From the NCBI GenBank assembly GCA_001953115.1, contig LSSL01000625.1:1-57321 (forward strand): 57,321 nucleotides of DNA. Direction: 5' to 3'. The translations under genes were made by a program, and so were the position numbers. The notes beneath the pieces were generated by a model that was given only the letters and a program-made list of their open reading frames with translations, made no database searches and was not told where the DNA came from. Shown here piece after piece: positions 10,098-25,800 of the stretch (its first letter is position 1; each line of letters starts with the position of its first letter). The stretch is from Smittium mucronatum. Lineage: Eukaryota > Kickxellomycota > Harpellomycetes > Harpellales > Legeriomycetaceae.

Positions 10098-13000
10098 TGT
10101 TGTAAGAGATTTACATAAAGACACGTAAGATAAGTAAATCAATTTGTTATTTTAATTTTTTATATTTAGTTCTTGCAAATCTCCAAAAATATTGAGTCAT
10201 AATCCTGTCTCTCAAGGCGCACTTATATATCATAATAGTAAACTAAAAATGGTATAAATAAGTGGATGTGACAGCTATGATTCAGGGGATAGAAGGTTTT
10301 TGGTCTATAAATTCTTGATCTCAATAGTTAATTTTAACAATCTAATTACATAATTCTTAATATTTTATAATATCATTCTGAATTAATAGCAAAAATATCG
10401 AACAAAGAGTGAAGAGATACACTCTCAAGAAAATAATTGTAATTAATAAAAATTCTTTAAGAACCAGATTTGTATAAGAGAAATTATACTACATTGATCT
10501 ATCAAGTAAAAATGATATTATAAATTTAGCATTGTCCCATATGTTTTTTTATTTCAATAATTTTATATTGACACAATCACTAACATTATAGTATCAAACC
10601 ACATCCCTCACATAATTTTTTATTCTAAAAATTTCTCATAAAAAATGACACCCAAAGTACTTAAATTACTTCAAACACAAAAAAACATAAAAAAAATATG
10701 CAAATATAAATTGAAAAATATTGTATTCGGAAGAGGTAAGCATCCTCAATATCTTTATATTTAATAATTAACAATTTTAAAAAAAAATTGAATTTTTTTC
10801 AAGGTATATGAATAAGAATAATTTAAAGTCAATAAACAACTTCGCTTAATTATTATTATTGAGAAATTTGGCTCTTAGCTTCTTAAATTTACTTTAATTT
10901 ATAATTTCTTGCTACGTAAGTGTAAAAAATCATTCCTATAAAGACTCTATTCCAAGATATAAAATTTTTTTTGGTCTAATTGTGAAATTTCCCTTAATAT
11001 ATAACTAATTTAACTCATATCCGCTACTGAAATTTTTTAATTTTCTCTATTTTTGCTAGGAAAATTTATTTTTTATAAATATATGTTAAAAGATGTCTTA
11101 AATATAATATATTTAGAAATTGAAAGAAATATGAAACTAAAAAAATCAAATGTGATTTATAATGGTGTTTATATGTAGTAAGTTTTTTTTTTTTGATTTA
11201 TATACCAAATTAGTTGATTTTAGCTATATTTAAGTGTAAAGTTTTTAATTATTGGGGTATTTTTAAGTATAAAATACCAATACTAATGAATTTTTTATCA
11301 AATTCTCATTCCAGAACTTCCTTTAATAGATTTTCTTTTCTTTTAATTAATTAATGTACATCCATTATATTTAATTTGTTTTTAAAATCAACGATATTTG
11401 ATTTTAGAACTAAGTTTTTATTTTTATATTATTTTCTATTGATCCATTTTCGCAGTTTTTATTACTAAAATTTCCATATATGTTGTATTTCATGGGCTCT
11501 GAACTTAAATTTATTGTTTTTATGAGATTTAAAAAGTAAAATTTTTTTATAACTTAAATTAATGTCTATATTTATGAAGCTGGTGGAAATTAAGAATAAT
11601 TTTTTTGGATTTGGAATTCTTCACAGAGAAAAATGGGTTCGTGATTATAAATTAAAATCAAATGAATGCTAATACTGAGTTTTGTTATCTATGAGCAATC
11701 ATAAATAAAAAAATATTTTATTTTAAAGTTGGTAATATTTTTGTCGTAAATATTATCCAAAATCTTTAAAATATCAATTTTTAATTAAGTTTCTGTTATA
11801 TATATATTGGAAATTTTTAAATTTAATTCACTCTATATATAATTCTCTTGAATCTGATACGATTATATTTTTCTAATTGAAAATCGACGTAATCGCCTTG
11901 GTTTTTTAAATAATCACACATCCTGTAGGTTATTTTTTATATATTATGCTTTTATATCTAAATTTAGTGAAAGAGTCTATCTGGTATAGAATATTATGGT
12001 TCTATTAAAAAATTCATATATTTTTAAGGTTTTTTATTTTTTTTTAACAAAAAAATATATATTTAAAACGGACTTTTTTCAAATTAACGATCCTATTTAA
12101 AAAATAATAGTTCTAATTTTGATGATTTTTTTTGTGCATACAAATATTTTTTTATTTGATAATGGATCTATTCATTTTTTATTTAAGAAAATTAAAAAAA
12201 AATTCATCTAAAAAAGCCCCTTTATTTTATTTTATTTTATATCAATATAATTTAAAACTAGTTTTTATATAAAAATGTCGGATATTTTTTGATTTTTTGA
12301 ATTCAGATAGATTAAAAAGCGAAAGCGCAAAATTCAGCTTTTGAAAGTGATCCATTGTTTTATTTGTAAGTGCAGAATTATTTTTCTCTTCGTTTATTAG
12401 TTACAGATAAATTATGTAATAGTAAAATTGGGTTAAAAGTTAAATAAATATTAGGTATATATCTGTCATAAAAATAATTTTTGATGAACTTAAAACAGCT
12501 ATTATCATGTAAAAAATAGGATAAACTTCCAATTTTTACATTTTTTATTTTTTAGTGAATAGTTTACTCGTTAATTTTATTAGCACAATTGATAAGAACA
12601 TTACAAATAATGAAAAAAATTTAATTTTAATTTTGAACTGTTAAATTGATTTTTTTCAACATCTTTTTTAATAAAATATAAAAAATATAATTTATTTATT
12701 CAGCATTTGAAATAAATTGTACGATTTTTTTATTCAATATAATATCCTCCCTACCGATTTCAAAGCTAAATAAAATTTTAGCTTAATCAAACTCGTTTTT
12801 TTTCGTATAGAGAGTTTAAAATAATTATATATATATAAGTAAAACTAATAAATTTTAAGTGTTTTGATGTAATTTTTTATTTTTTTAAATATTTTGAGCT
12901 TGCTATTATCGCAAATAGCTTTTTTTAATTGATATAGCTATTTTAATTTTGATTTTGATTTTTTTACTTATATTCTCTTTTTAATATACCACATAGTCAC

Positions 13001-13601
13001 TTATTAGGTTAAATTACTTAATTATTATCAGTTAAGTATGTAAAAATAGTTTTGGTTCATTTTTCTTAGCCAATAAACTATGTTTCGTAACTTTTTTTAG
13101 TCAGAATAATGCATAATTATACGATTTTTTGCCTTTATTTTATTAACCGGTAGATTATATTTTTTATTATAGTAATTTACATATGTAGCCATAGATATGG
13201 AAATTATCTAAATATGGAGTTTATTAAAATTAATGATATTTTTATGCAGTAGCATGGGTTCTCCAAAAAAGCCAAAAATTAAATTAAAAGTCGCAAATTA
13301 TTTTTGGCTAAAGGACCTGCAATTATAATAATTAAAATTCCCCCTTGGTTTAACAAAAAAAAAATTTTCTGTATCTGCGGAAATCCACAAAATTCTGAAC
13401 AAAAATTCATTATTTAGTTCATTTTAAAATTCGAATTAATTACTTTTAAATTTTTTTGATAGATATATATTGATAATAAAAGTTTTTTTTTTCGTTTGGT
13501 AATACGCTAAAATAATTTTTTTTTTTTGATTAGGAACCGATATATCTGCAATAAAAAAAAGTAAATGGTTAATTGAAATTAAAATTTAGTAGTAATGAGA
13601 A

Positions 13602-13874
13602 TTGCTAAAAATCAAAATAAATATTAATCAATCGATTAAAAGGGTTAAATATTATAAAATTGAAGTAAAATTAACAAGAAAATTATTTAAATTATCACCG
13701 AAAACAAAAAACCATAAATTTATCAAAAGAAAATTAAAAAAATTCTCTTCAAATAAAAATAACAAAATATTTACTGATGAAGCCCAAGCCGCATTTAAAT
13801 CAACCATTTTAATTAATAAAAGTTATAAAATCAATAAAACAAATGTATTTTTATATTTTTTCATTATATTTTAA
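13602..13874 (+). pseudogene. possible Ty3/gypsy RT-RNase H boundary relic
   Basis: A 90-codon frame, mostly Lys, Asn, Ile and Phe as expected from AT-rich DNA. Codons at 13764-13800 read KIFTDEAQAAFKS. This resembles the W-T-x-E-A-Q-x-A-F-x-x-L-K motif that joins reverse transcriptase to RNase H in Ty3/gypsy polyproteins. The bases coding for it (GATGAAGCCCAAGCCGCA) are clearly richer in G and C than their surroundings, as a fossil would be. No other pol motif is visible nearby, so chance remains quite possible. Confidence 0.25.
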
Positions 13875-16800
13875 TATTTTCTGCCTAAATAATTCGAACT
13901 GATAGAGTGATATTATGAAAATTTTCTGAAATTTAAATTTTTGAAAAATCTTTTAATTTTATCCATCAGGAAAACAAGGGGGGATACCAAGGATAAAATA
14001 TTGTTTTTTAAGTTTCTTTTAAAACAAAAATATGAAATCTAAAATTGTAAAGTCATAATTATGCTTATATAGTGCTAAAAAATTTATAACTTTCTTCACA
14101 GTTTAATAGATAAAATAATTTCAACTTGGATTTTCTAAATGCATGACAATAAAAAAAACTTCATTTTTTTTTAAATTATTTTTGGTGATATTTATTTATT
14201 TTATAATTACATGAAAAATATAAATTAAAAATTAAAAAAACTGTCTTCTTTAGCCAGAAAATACTTATTTCTTTAATAATCAATAAAGTTAATATAAGAA
14301 AAACTGGTTTCCAAGTTTTCTTTTTAATAAATTTTTTCATGATATATATCCACAATTTATATATACTAAATATTTTCATTTAAAGATTTCAATTAAATAA
14401 TAAACTCCGTTAATATAAATTTCTTTTTTTTACGAAAAGTTTATTTTAAGAAAACAAAAAAACATTTACCAAAATCACAATTTTATTTTTAAATCAAATT
14501 TACTTTGACTGATTTCTCATTCTTTCCATAAAAATAAAGTATGAAGAAATCACTTGATTTATCTTATTTTGATATTTGAAATTCTCAAAAAAAAATTTAT
14601 TTGGCATAACATATAGTTTTTAATATACAACCCCCCCCCCTCCTTTATCATATTATCTATATTAAATATAGTGGTTTAAATCAACAAAATTTTAGATGTT
14701 GTATTTGCGAACGTTTGAAAATTGTTACATAAGCCTAATTCGATACCTAAATATTCGAAATAAAAATAAAAATATTAGTTTAATTCCAATATACTCTCTC
14801 AATCATATCAACGTATTTTTTACGAAATGGAAGATATTCAAAAAATAATTATTATTGTCCCGTTTTTCCTCGTAATATCATATTAAACCCACTGTCTCAA
14901 CCCATTTAAAAAAAAATTGATTTTTTTAAGTTGAGTATATGAATTAAAATCTTTTCAGATATCAATTATAATTATGCAGTATAAAAAATATCAAAGATTT
15001 TAGATTGGAATTTAATACTCAGGAAAAGATACTTGAATATTTATCAGTTAAAAATGAACTAAAATTTAAATATAGACGAATTTAATTGGTTTTAAAATAT
15101 TATAATTATTTACTTTCAACTAAAAATAAGATTAATTTATAACTTGATGTAACACAATATAACTAATTAAATAAAAATTCTATCATATTTATTTATTCAC
15201 ATGCTAATCCCTGAAGATATAAAAAACTTTAAGTATCAGGTTTACTCTAATTAAAAAAGTTATAATTAATGAAAATAATAAAAACTAAATTCTAAAAGCT
15301 TAACTTCCTAAAAATGACAATTTGACTTTCCATTTATATCAAAACGGGATCTTAATATTTTTTATTTAATAAGCATGGTTTTAATTAAAAACATTTTTAG
15401 TTGGGCCATTAAAAACCCTATATTTCTACATTAAATCCCACACTATTCGGAAAAACTATTAGTTTGAATTAAAATCAATATGCATAGGCAGCACATACTT
15501 TTTATTTTTTTTCAATAAATCGTAAAGTTAGTTTAATATTGCTTTTTTTATTTTGAAAAATATAGGCAAGATTTAATTCATTTTCAACTTATTCTTTTTA
15601 TAAGGTGAAAAATAATCAATATTTATAAAGTTTATGAGAATTTTTATTGTTATATAATCTATAAATGCTATTAATAAATTTATTAGACATATAAAATTCC
15701 ATAATAACTAATATATTAATATTTAAAAGTTGATAATCAAGTAATTCAATACTCTAATTTATACATTAAATATTATCTCTATGAAAGAATATTAACTTGT
15801 TGTTTTTTTTATCTCACTGATTTAGTAGAAAAAACAATATCCGGATATTCTAAAATCTAATCTATATCTCATTTTTTCCATAAAAATAATTAATTTGCCA
15901 TGTAACTACTATAAAATTTATAAATACAATTTAGATACAATTTTTTACGTACAATCAGAGAACTGATAAAAAATATCAAACTAGTATGTGTCCATTTTGC
16001 TTATTTCAATTAATTAGTAAGATTAATCTTTTTTATTATCTTAAAATAAATCAATCTTTTCTATTACAATGTTAATATAAATTCATTAGTATATAAGCCT
16101 ATTTTATTTAGAGGTTTATTTATGAAAAAAAACTTCATTCGTATTATCTATCATACGATTTAACGATATAGGGTATTTGAAAATCGATTGAGGCACTTTT
16201 TTTTTTTTCCAAAATTTCCAATCAAAGACTTTATTTTTTGGCTTACCTGTTTCATTTAAATATTTTGAATTGTTTTTTATGTATATTGTACGCTTTATTT
16301 ATAATAAATGTATAACACCTTTTATAAATGTTTTTATAATTTCTTGAAACTATCAATACATATATATAATAATCTTTCGCATTGTTAATATTTTAAATAA
16401 AAAGTAAAAATAAGGATAAGGATAAGCTGGTTCTTGCAAATCTTTATTTAATCTACTATAAAAATTTGGATTTTTTAATTGAGTTTTGGATACATTTTAA
16501 TGATACTTATTTTTATCTGATAATATGAAAAACATAAATTAATTTGAAAAATTCTTAAAAGACATTTCATAAACTTCAAAAATACATATATTAGTTCAGG
16601 TATATTTGCATATAAAATCTTATCATAATATTAAGTTTAATTTATAAATATATGCTATTTTGGTATATTCCTAAAAAAATAATATCTTCAACACCTTTTA
16701 TTTTTTTTAAAGTCTTATATACATATAATAAATAAATCAGGGTTGTTATAAATTGTTATTATTTATTTTAAATTTATCCTCTTTGATGGTTTTAAATCCT

Positions 16801-19800
16801 TTTTAGGAAAATTTATCTATTCGAAAAATCTAAAGCGAAATATATCATATACACATAAATAAAATTTTCGATAGATATTATAAGAGAATTTAAACATTAT
16901 ACTCCCTAAATTCATTTTTATTAGACTTTTTTTTGTTAAAGTAGCGATTGTAACAATAAATAAAAATAAAAATTGAATATGAGACTATTTTTTAATCTCT
17001 ATTTTTTTAAAAATATATTATCTATGAGTTTCGAATTATGATTAATAGTAAGTAAAATATATAAATTAATTTAGATTTTTAAAAAGGGCTAATTACTCGG
17101 ATTTTGTTATTTTATCCATAAAATGAAGTAAAATTTTAATATATATAATTGGAATTTTTCATAATTCATGAAGGAAATACGTCTTAAAATTTTGTTTCCC
17201 TGTGACATAACCACTTAGAAAGTAAAAAAAAATTGTTTGAAGTACAATATTTTGTTTTAATTTTTTATCCAAAATGGATTTTAATTAAAAAATGCTTTAA
17301 TACGACTGAGCGCAGTCTCAATGCAAAATTAAATATCTAAAATTTTATTTTATTAATAATTTTTATTAAAAAGACAATTTTTTTCAAAAAAAATTAGTTT
17401 AATAATTGTAATATAATTAAAAATAATTTTTTATTAACCTGATATTTAGTTGCATTAGAATTTCATTAGAAATTTTTTCATAATTAAAAAAGTTTTAATT
17501 TGAAATTTTTTTCAAATTATTAGAAAAGTGAAAAAAACACGGCTGTCGGGTATTCAGATTTCAAAAAATATAGGTATGATTACGTTATTACAGAAAATTT
17601 TTGAGCATTAATTCATTTTTTAGGTTTATCTTGGTATTAAAATTTATTAAATAATTCGAAAATCGAAAGTATAGTCATATTTTTTTATAAATTAATTACA
17701 AAATGTAATAAAATAACAGATTAAAAATTGAAAACTGGTTAAATTTAATTCATGTTGAAATTAATGGTTATTTATCTATTTAATTACAGAAATATTGAAA
17801 AAATTGCTATAAAAATTTTTATTTTTTATTTTATAAGATATAATAAAAATTAAAAAACCCAAATTAATTTATATATAGTGAATTTTTAATTTTAAAAAAT
17901 CCGATATTTAACCCATGTTCAAAGTTTTTAAAATAAGCAAAACAAATTTACTTTTTTTACTAGAAATTTTTTATATCTAGAATATATCATGTTTTGGTGA
18001 AAAAATTATTCGTATAATGGGTTTAAAGGGATTCTAAAAAACCAATTAACAATATATTTTTTAAAAAAGAATTATGTTTGAAAAAAATTGAATTTTATCA
18101 GAGAAAATATAAAATGCATACAGTTTTTACTATTTTAAGGTTAATCAACTTTTTAGTGCTTTTATTTATAATTGAGAAATATTATACGAAAAATATCAGT
18201 TTAGTTTTATTTTATAATTACATGAAAGAATTTCAAATTATTTTTTTGGGTAGAAAAAAAATATATGATAACGATTTTAATGTGAATTATCATTAATTTA
18301 AAATTTATATTGAAAATTAAGGTATTTAACTAACATAAAAAATTATATATAAAGTAAAAAAGCAATGCGGTGTTGATTATATAATATTTTTTTTCCATAA
18401 AGAAAAAAAAAGAATATGTAAAATCTTTTTTTAAAGAAAACAATTCAACAAAAAAGATTAAAATAAATAATTATCATTATCAATCAATTATTAAATCAAT
18501 TCTTAAAATGTTAATTATGCTGAAAGAATTTTTTCCAAATAAAACCTCTAAAAAAATAAATCGATGATTTTAAGGCTATTTATATATTAGATAATTTTAT
18601 TTGATTGGGAAATAAATCTTGATGTTTAACAAAAAACTGTCATATATATATTTATTTATTTATTTAAATATTATTTAAAGCTTAGAAAAAATTAAACGGA
18701 ATGTCTTTATTCACTAAAATTCAAGATTTTTTTTGCCTCTTCAAAATTTGAAAATATTTGAAACAAAATTTTATATGAATTAATTTTAAATGATAATTTT
18801 TTCAAATTTTTTTTCTAATTTAATAAGTAAAATCTAATTACACGTTAAAAAATATCACTAAGTAATCTCTATATAAGATAAAAATGACAAATAAGATCAA
18901 ATAATGATGTATATATCATATTTCTGAAAAATTAAAAGAATATCTGAAATTTTATTCTTAGGTCAAAAATTTTAGGGATCTTAAATTAAACGTTATAAAT
19001 AAAAAAAATTAAGTAATGAAGCAAAAATTTGCAATATTGAACATACCAATAGATCTTTTCTTATTTTTTTATTAGCTTATTTAGTAGAGTTTTCAAGTTT
19101 TAACCCATATTAAAAACATTTTTGCCGTATGGTATTATTCAAAATAAGATTATTTTTTTTGTTATAAAATTTTTAATTTAATAAAAAATAATATTTAGAG
19201 TCCAATTTTTATTTTTTATTAAGTAAAATATAATCAATAACTCATTAAAATAAAAAAATCCTGAAATTAACTTAAATTCTTTCTATTGATTCTTCTTAGA
19301 AATGATTAATTTAAATGAAAACTGAATCTTCTCTGAAAACTCCAAAGTGGAAATATAAATGAAAAAATGTGGGTAAGCTACTCTTAATTATCAAAGAAAT
19401 TAAATCAAATATTTATTATTGCATGAATAAAAATATTTTCAAATTCAAAGATATTCTGAGAACTGAAGGTTATTATAACACCATTTCTTGATACTATTAG
19501 AATGCATAAAATGCAAATAACTGGTATAAGTTTATAATAAAAAGAAATTAGTAGAGTATTTATTCTCAAGCTGAAGTCTGATTTACTCCTTTAAAAATAA
19601 AAAAGAAGCTTGGGTGCGGAAGTATAATGGTAGATTTAGAAACAATTTATTATACACATAAAAAATTACAATAAAAAAAAGTTTTTATAGCAAGTATTTT
19701 AGAAATTGAGTGCGAAAATTTCAGTAGCTTTGATAAATACTAATTTCCATATTTTTTTCGATACTCTTCAGAACTTGGGGATATGAAATTCTTAATAACT

Positions 19801-22800
19801 TCAAAAAATATGGTCAAAATACACTAAATTGCAAAACGTATTCGGATTTAATAATCCTTTAAATTGATTAATTATGAGTTAAAGATTATTTTTGTTGTTA
19901 TAAAAAATTAAAATCTGTCTTTACGCTCTATCGCAATTGCTGCGGTGATTATAATGATACCAAAGATTAAAATTGGGTTTCTAATTTTCTCTTTTAGGAG
20001 ACTAAAAAATTGTTTTTTAGTTAAAATTAGATATTATATTATGGAATCTGTCCTGTAAATAATAAATAAAATATTTAATATCACTAGATATAATCAAAAA
20101 GGATAGATTTTCTGTTCCCTGTCATAAAAAAAATTAATTTTTTAAATAGAAATAAAAGTCCTAATTAACTAAGTTATACGGATGAATGTAATATGTGCTT
20201 ATTGCCAAATTAAGATTATTTTAAAACCCCCAAAGCCTTATTCAAAATAAAATCTGGAAAATCCAGCTTCATGGATATTTTAATAGAAAAAATATTTAAT
20301 AAAAACTTTGAATAAAAAACAAGAATGTGTATGAGGGGTTATGGGTTTTCGGGAAATCGACGAAAAATGTAGTCGAAATATTTGACACAACCATAAAACA
20401 TAAATTTGTAAAATATAATAGAATAAATATCATCAAAATTATAAGTTTATCACAAATTATACTAAAGTAATATTAAGATTCACAAACTCCAAAATTCGGA
20501 TAACTAAATCACAAATAAATATTGGCGAAAGAAAGTAAGACTTTTTTAAAAAATCAAAAAGCGTAATAGTCAAAATATATGCATATTGTGTTTCTAAATA
20601 CATTTCTGGCTTTGAAAAAAAAAATCGTTGACGCATAAAAATTCCAATTACATATTTTGATTATTTTAATTTTAAAATAAATTTTTTTAACGATTTCATA
20701 TTATTTATTCTCTCAAAAAATAATTTACCAGTTCAGAAAATTTATTTCTTTTGAATAGAGCTTTTAAACTCCAAAAATATAAAAAAAATTATTAATTAAA
20801 TTGATTTAATTTTAATAACTTCAATTCATAAAAGAAAGGGCGCAATAGGACAATAAAATTTCAAGATAAACTCAAATTTAGTATATACTATGTTTAGACA
20901 TTCAAAAATATCTTTAATTTAATTTTTAAATAAAAAAATGTAATTTACATATATTATAATTTATTTAGAAGATTTGCACTTAATAAGAGATTTAAAAAAT
21001 ATTGTAATGACCGAACTGTAAACCAATTTTAGTATTTTTATTTGGTTAAATAGATTATAAATTATTTACAAAATAAAATAAAATTGAAAAAAAATTATTA
21101 ATATGTAGATATAATTATTTAAAACAATATATTTATATTTATATTTTAAAAAATGATTATATTCTAACTTTAATCTTTTTAACATAAAATTCAGGCGTAA
21201 ATGGTGTATAATTTTCTATCATATTGAACTTGGATATTTTTTATCAATTTTATGATTCAGCTATTTTTATTTGGGTATTTCTACACGCTTTTTCATTTAT
21301 TTTTATTTTTAATCTTGAACCTTAGTATCTAAATTACTCTAAATTAGTTTTGCTTCTATATAAAAGTTATGATTTATAAATTAAATCAATTGGGGTTAAT
21401 ATATAAATTATTTTTATTGCTACTTTATTTCATTCAGAAAAATTTAGACATAACATAAAGATATTATCGTTATGGATTTGAGTTTTTTTGTATTTTTGAA
21501 ATTGGTTTCATTTAAAAAATTTCCCTGTTCAAACTCATCTCAATTTTTTATTGTTATTTTACTTGAAATTTTTTATTTAACTAGCGATATTCTCATTGGT
21601 CCATTTAAATACCAAAATAATAAATTATATTACTTCGGATTTTTTTTATAATTGCCTGCTTATTGGATGATACTATTCAAAATTTCCTAGATTAGAAGTC
21701 AAACATCAGAAAATGGTTTAAACAATCATTATTTTAAAGATTTAATCAAGGTTTAAATATAATTACCTCATTTTTACTTTTTAAGCTTATTATAATTATA
21801 TAGTAGAATTTTTTATATTTTATGATTTATAAAAATAAGAATTTTAATATGCTTGGAAACGATTATTCCGACAATAATAAATTCATTTCTTTTTCAGAAG
21901 GATGACTAAAAATTTCGAAAATCACCACTAATAGAATTTGTTTAAAGTAAAAATATATAATTAAAAACAAAAAAATTGCCAAAAATATCTCATTTAATAA
22001 TCGGTTTTTTTTATTCTCTAACATACTTTATTTTTCTTGTCGTTTTACTTTGTAAAAAAAAAAAATCGTGAATTTTTTTTTATTCAGAGCTTATTTTATA
22101 ACTTATATTTCGAGAAAATCAATGGTCGTATCGAAAAAAAAAAAACTTATTATATTCTGTATTCTTAATATATTTTCTGGATGAAGTACTATTAATAATA
22201 AAAAATCATCATTAAAAATATTATAATCTTCTTTTAAATTTTAACTAATTGATTATAAAATCATTTATAATATCAGATAGTATAAATATTTTTCAATGGG
22301 TAAAAAAATATCGATGAGAAAAGCTGAGTTATTTAAAAATCGAAAAAGAAGGTTGAGCTTTTCCTTTTTTTTATTTGAGTTTGTATATAATAACCTTGCA
22401 TTAATATAATAATATAAAATATGTAAATCCGATAATCTGCGTGTTTTAATAAATAAACATACATATAATATCTTTTTAGCAAATTTAAGTATAAAATCAC
22501 TAATATAGTAAAATTTTTAGTTATGAGTAGTTTTTATTTAAATAAATTATTAATTAAATGGTGCGTATAGACTGATAATTTTAAAATTTATGAGTTCAGC
22601 CCCATCCTGCCTGACTTTTAAAGTGGATTATAAATGACATAAGTAATATTAATAAATTTATTATCGACTTAATAAACCTTTATTGGTATTGATCACCAAA
22701 AAAGGAATTTTTATAGTGCCATGACCAATTAGGAATAGAAAATGATTTTTTCTTTGGTTTCAATATTTTGGCTAATTTATTATGTAATACAGATACTATT

Positions 22801-25800
22801 TAAACTAGAAAAACCGAATTTCTAAATAGATGAAATTCGATTTTATCGTTTTATATATATAATTACTTAAATTTTTTCCATAAAAAAAATTCATTTGATT
22901 AATAACCACCTTAATTAGTATTTATTTTGGTTTATATTTAATATTTCAACTTTTTTTTTTTGCACTATTTATTTATATTTTTAAAGTTAGATCGATTTAA
23001 TTTACCAATTTAATAAATTTGGCAAATAAAAATTGAAATTTTTGCTATTATAATCAAAATGGAATAATTCGGAAATAATTTTCAATACTAGAATATTTTT
23101 TTACTGTGTAATCCACTTTCTAAGGTAAAATTTAATCTTAACATTACCAATAAAAATAGAACCCCGGGCTATTTCTATCAAATTTATTATAGAAGATTTC
23201 GTCCGTAAATTTACAATTAGATCACCTGATATATTTATTATTTGTGTAAATAAATATTCAAAAACCAATAAATTTTAAATTAGCCCTCCCCCCCTCTTAA
23301 ACAGAATCCTAAAAATGGTACAACCTCTGCATGAATTAAGGATTTAATTAAAGCGTAAAATAGCTAAAAGAATCCCGAATTTAATATATATATATTATAT
23401 GAAAAATTAAATTCCCAATTAAAATTATTAGAAATAATCAAATTAGCAAAAAAAAATTGGATCAGGGGGAAGTTATGGTTTTTTAAAGGCTACACTGATA
23501 AAATATAATAAAAATATAAAATTCTGACCATCAAAAATCGTTAAAAGATTTGAAAAAAACTCAAGATGCATCTTTACTCATTTAAAAAGACAGTTATTTC
23601 ATCAAAACTAAGTTTTATATAAATAATTTTTTTTATCAATAATGAAAATTGTTGCGATTGTATAGGCCTTAGAATAAAATATCAAATTTTATTCAAAATT
23701 GAATTTTTTTTTTTTTTAAAAAAAAAAAATTCAACTCTGTTTATCGCCTTGAATTTTTTAAAATAAACCACAAATAATATAATTTTATTTCTTAAAATAC
23801 ATTTATAATATTACTAGAAAATAGCTATGGCTTTCTGATTTGTTTTATATATCACACGGAAATTATTATTAAGATATACAATACTTCTAATATAATTTTT
23901 AAAAAATCAGTGAAATTAAGTAAATTTTTTTAAAATGTTTTATAAATCTTTGAAATGTGTAACACACTTAAAATAGATATAAAAATAAGCATCTAAACTT
24001 AAAAAATAAAAAAATATCTTAAATGGTCCATAAAAAGTATCATTTTTAAGCAAAATTAATTTACTGGTCTATCATGTCTAAAAATAAAATTTAAGGGAAA
24101 AAGAGACGTTGTGTTATTACATTATTCTAATTATTTTTAAATTACAATACATTACTCAAATTATCTGAATTTAGGATTGGAATTTTTCTTTGAGTTTTTG
24201 ATTATTTATTTACTAAAATTGGAGAAAATTTAACGTAAAAACCAAATCAATTTTGATTCTTAAACTATAAACTCACCCCTAATCTTGATAAATGATATTT
24301 AATTTCCCAAATTTTTATAGCTAAACCATATTTTTTATGAAATCGGCTCTTTCGGATATATAAATAAATAATTTATTAAATTTTTATTATTTTTAAATTA
24401 AATTATTTTATTAAAATTTTAATTAGTTATTATTATAATATCACAGAATAAAATTTTATTTTAAATTAGCTGTTCTAATATATAATAATAATTTTAAAAA
24501 AAATCTTTAAAGTTTATTTCGCTTTTTTTTAGTTATAAATATTGAAATTTGAACTCAAAATAACCAAGACTCAAAAAATCACTAAAAATTCCTTAATTAA
24601 TAATAAAAAAATACTTTGAAATAAAACCAAATTATTTAGATATAGATTTTCTATTATCAATAGTGAATTCACTTCCGACCTATTAATAAAAATATTTTCT
24701 ATTTGATCATGGTTTTTTAATAAAAAAAACACTTTTTTTATATGTAACTTTTCAATAATTAAATAACTTAAAATTTCACTTTTCCTATTATTTTTTTACA
24801 TGATTACAATATTATTTATTTATTTTGTTTTCAAGAAATTGTATCTACTTGAAATATAACTATTTGGCTTATTACAGACTAAAACTAAAACTAAATTGTC
24901 AGTAATAGTAGGTTTTTTTTTTAATATGTTGCTTTAGAATTGTTTCATTTAATAATAAAGCTTTGGTGGGAAAAATTAAGTAAAACTTCTTATAAGTCAT
25001 TTGGAAATGGGTGAAATTTACATTAACCATTCTCTTATAATTATTTATCTTATTAAAATAATAATTAAAAAAATTTAGTTTATTTCAAAAAAAATGTACA
25101 ATACAAACAATAAAGCTGTGTGATACGTTCAAACCTCTTAATAATAATATAAAAACTCTTGCGTAACTAAAAAAGTAGAAAATCTTTTTCTTAAGCAAAA
25201 TTCTTTCAATAAAGATATTACTGAAAAATAAGGTTACTAAAACTTCAACATTATGGCCATAATAATACATATTTTCATCACAAATATACACATATTGATT
25301 TTTTTTTTATAAAAAAATATACTAATCTATTCTTTTATGTTAAAATGATTTGAACGAACCAGTGGAAATTTTTATATAAAAAAATTATAGAAACCCTTTT
25401 TTTTAATTATAATTAGAATTTATACTATATTTAATACATTGACTAACACTGTAAAGAATAAAATTATATCAATCTAAAACCAATTCTATAATATATTGGC
25501 TGCACTTTTTATTCAAATTGAGAGATGACATTATTCTCATCAGACTTGCTATTTTTAAACTAAAATATTTTGAATATTATTAGTGAATATTATTATCTAT
25601 TAATATATTTCGTTTTTTATTCGTATAAATGGTTGAATTTTTTTTTTAATTTTTAAAAATATATTTATGCATATAGAATACCAATTTTAAAATATTATAC
25701 CATTTTTTAAATTTTGAGCTATTAATCTGCACTTAAAAAAATATAGAGAAAATCTGTATATAAATATTTTTCGTATATATATATGAATATATACAATTAA

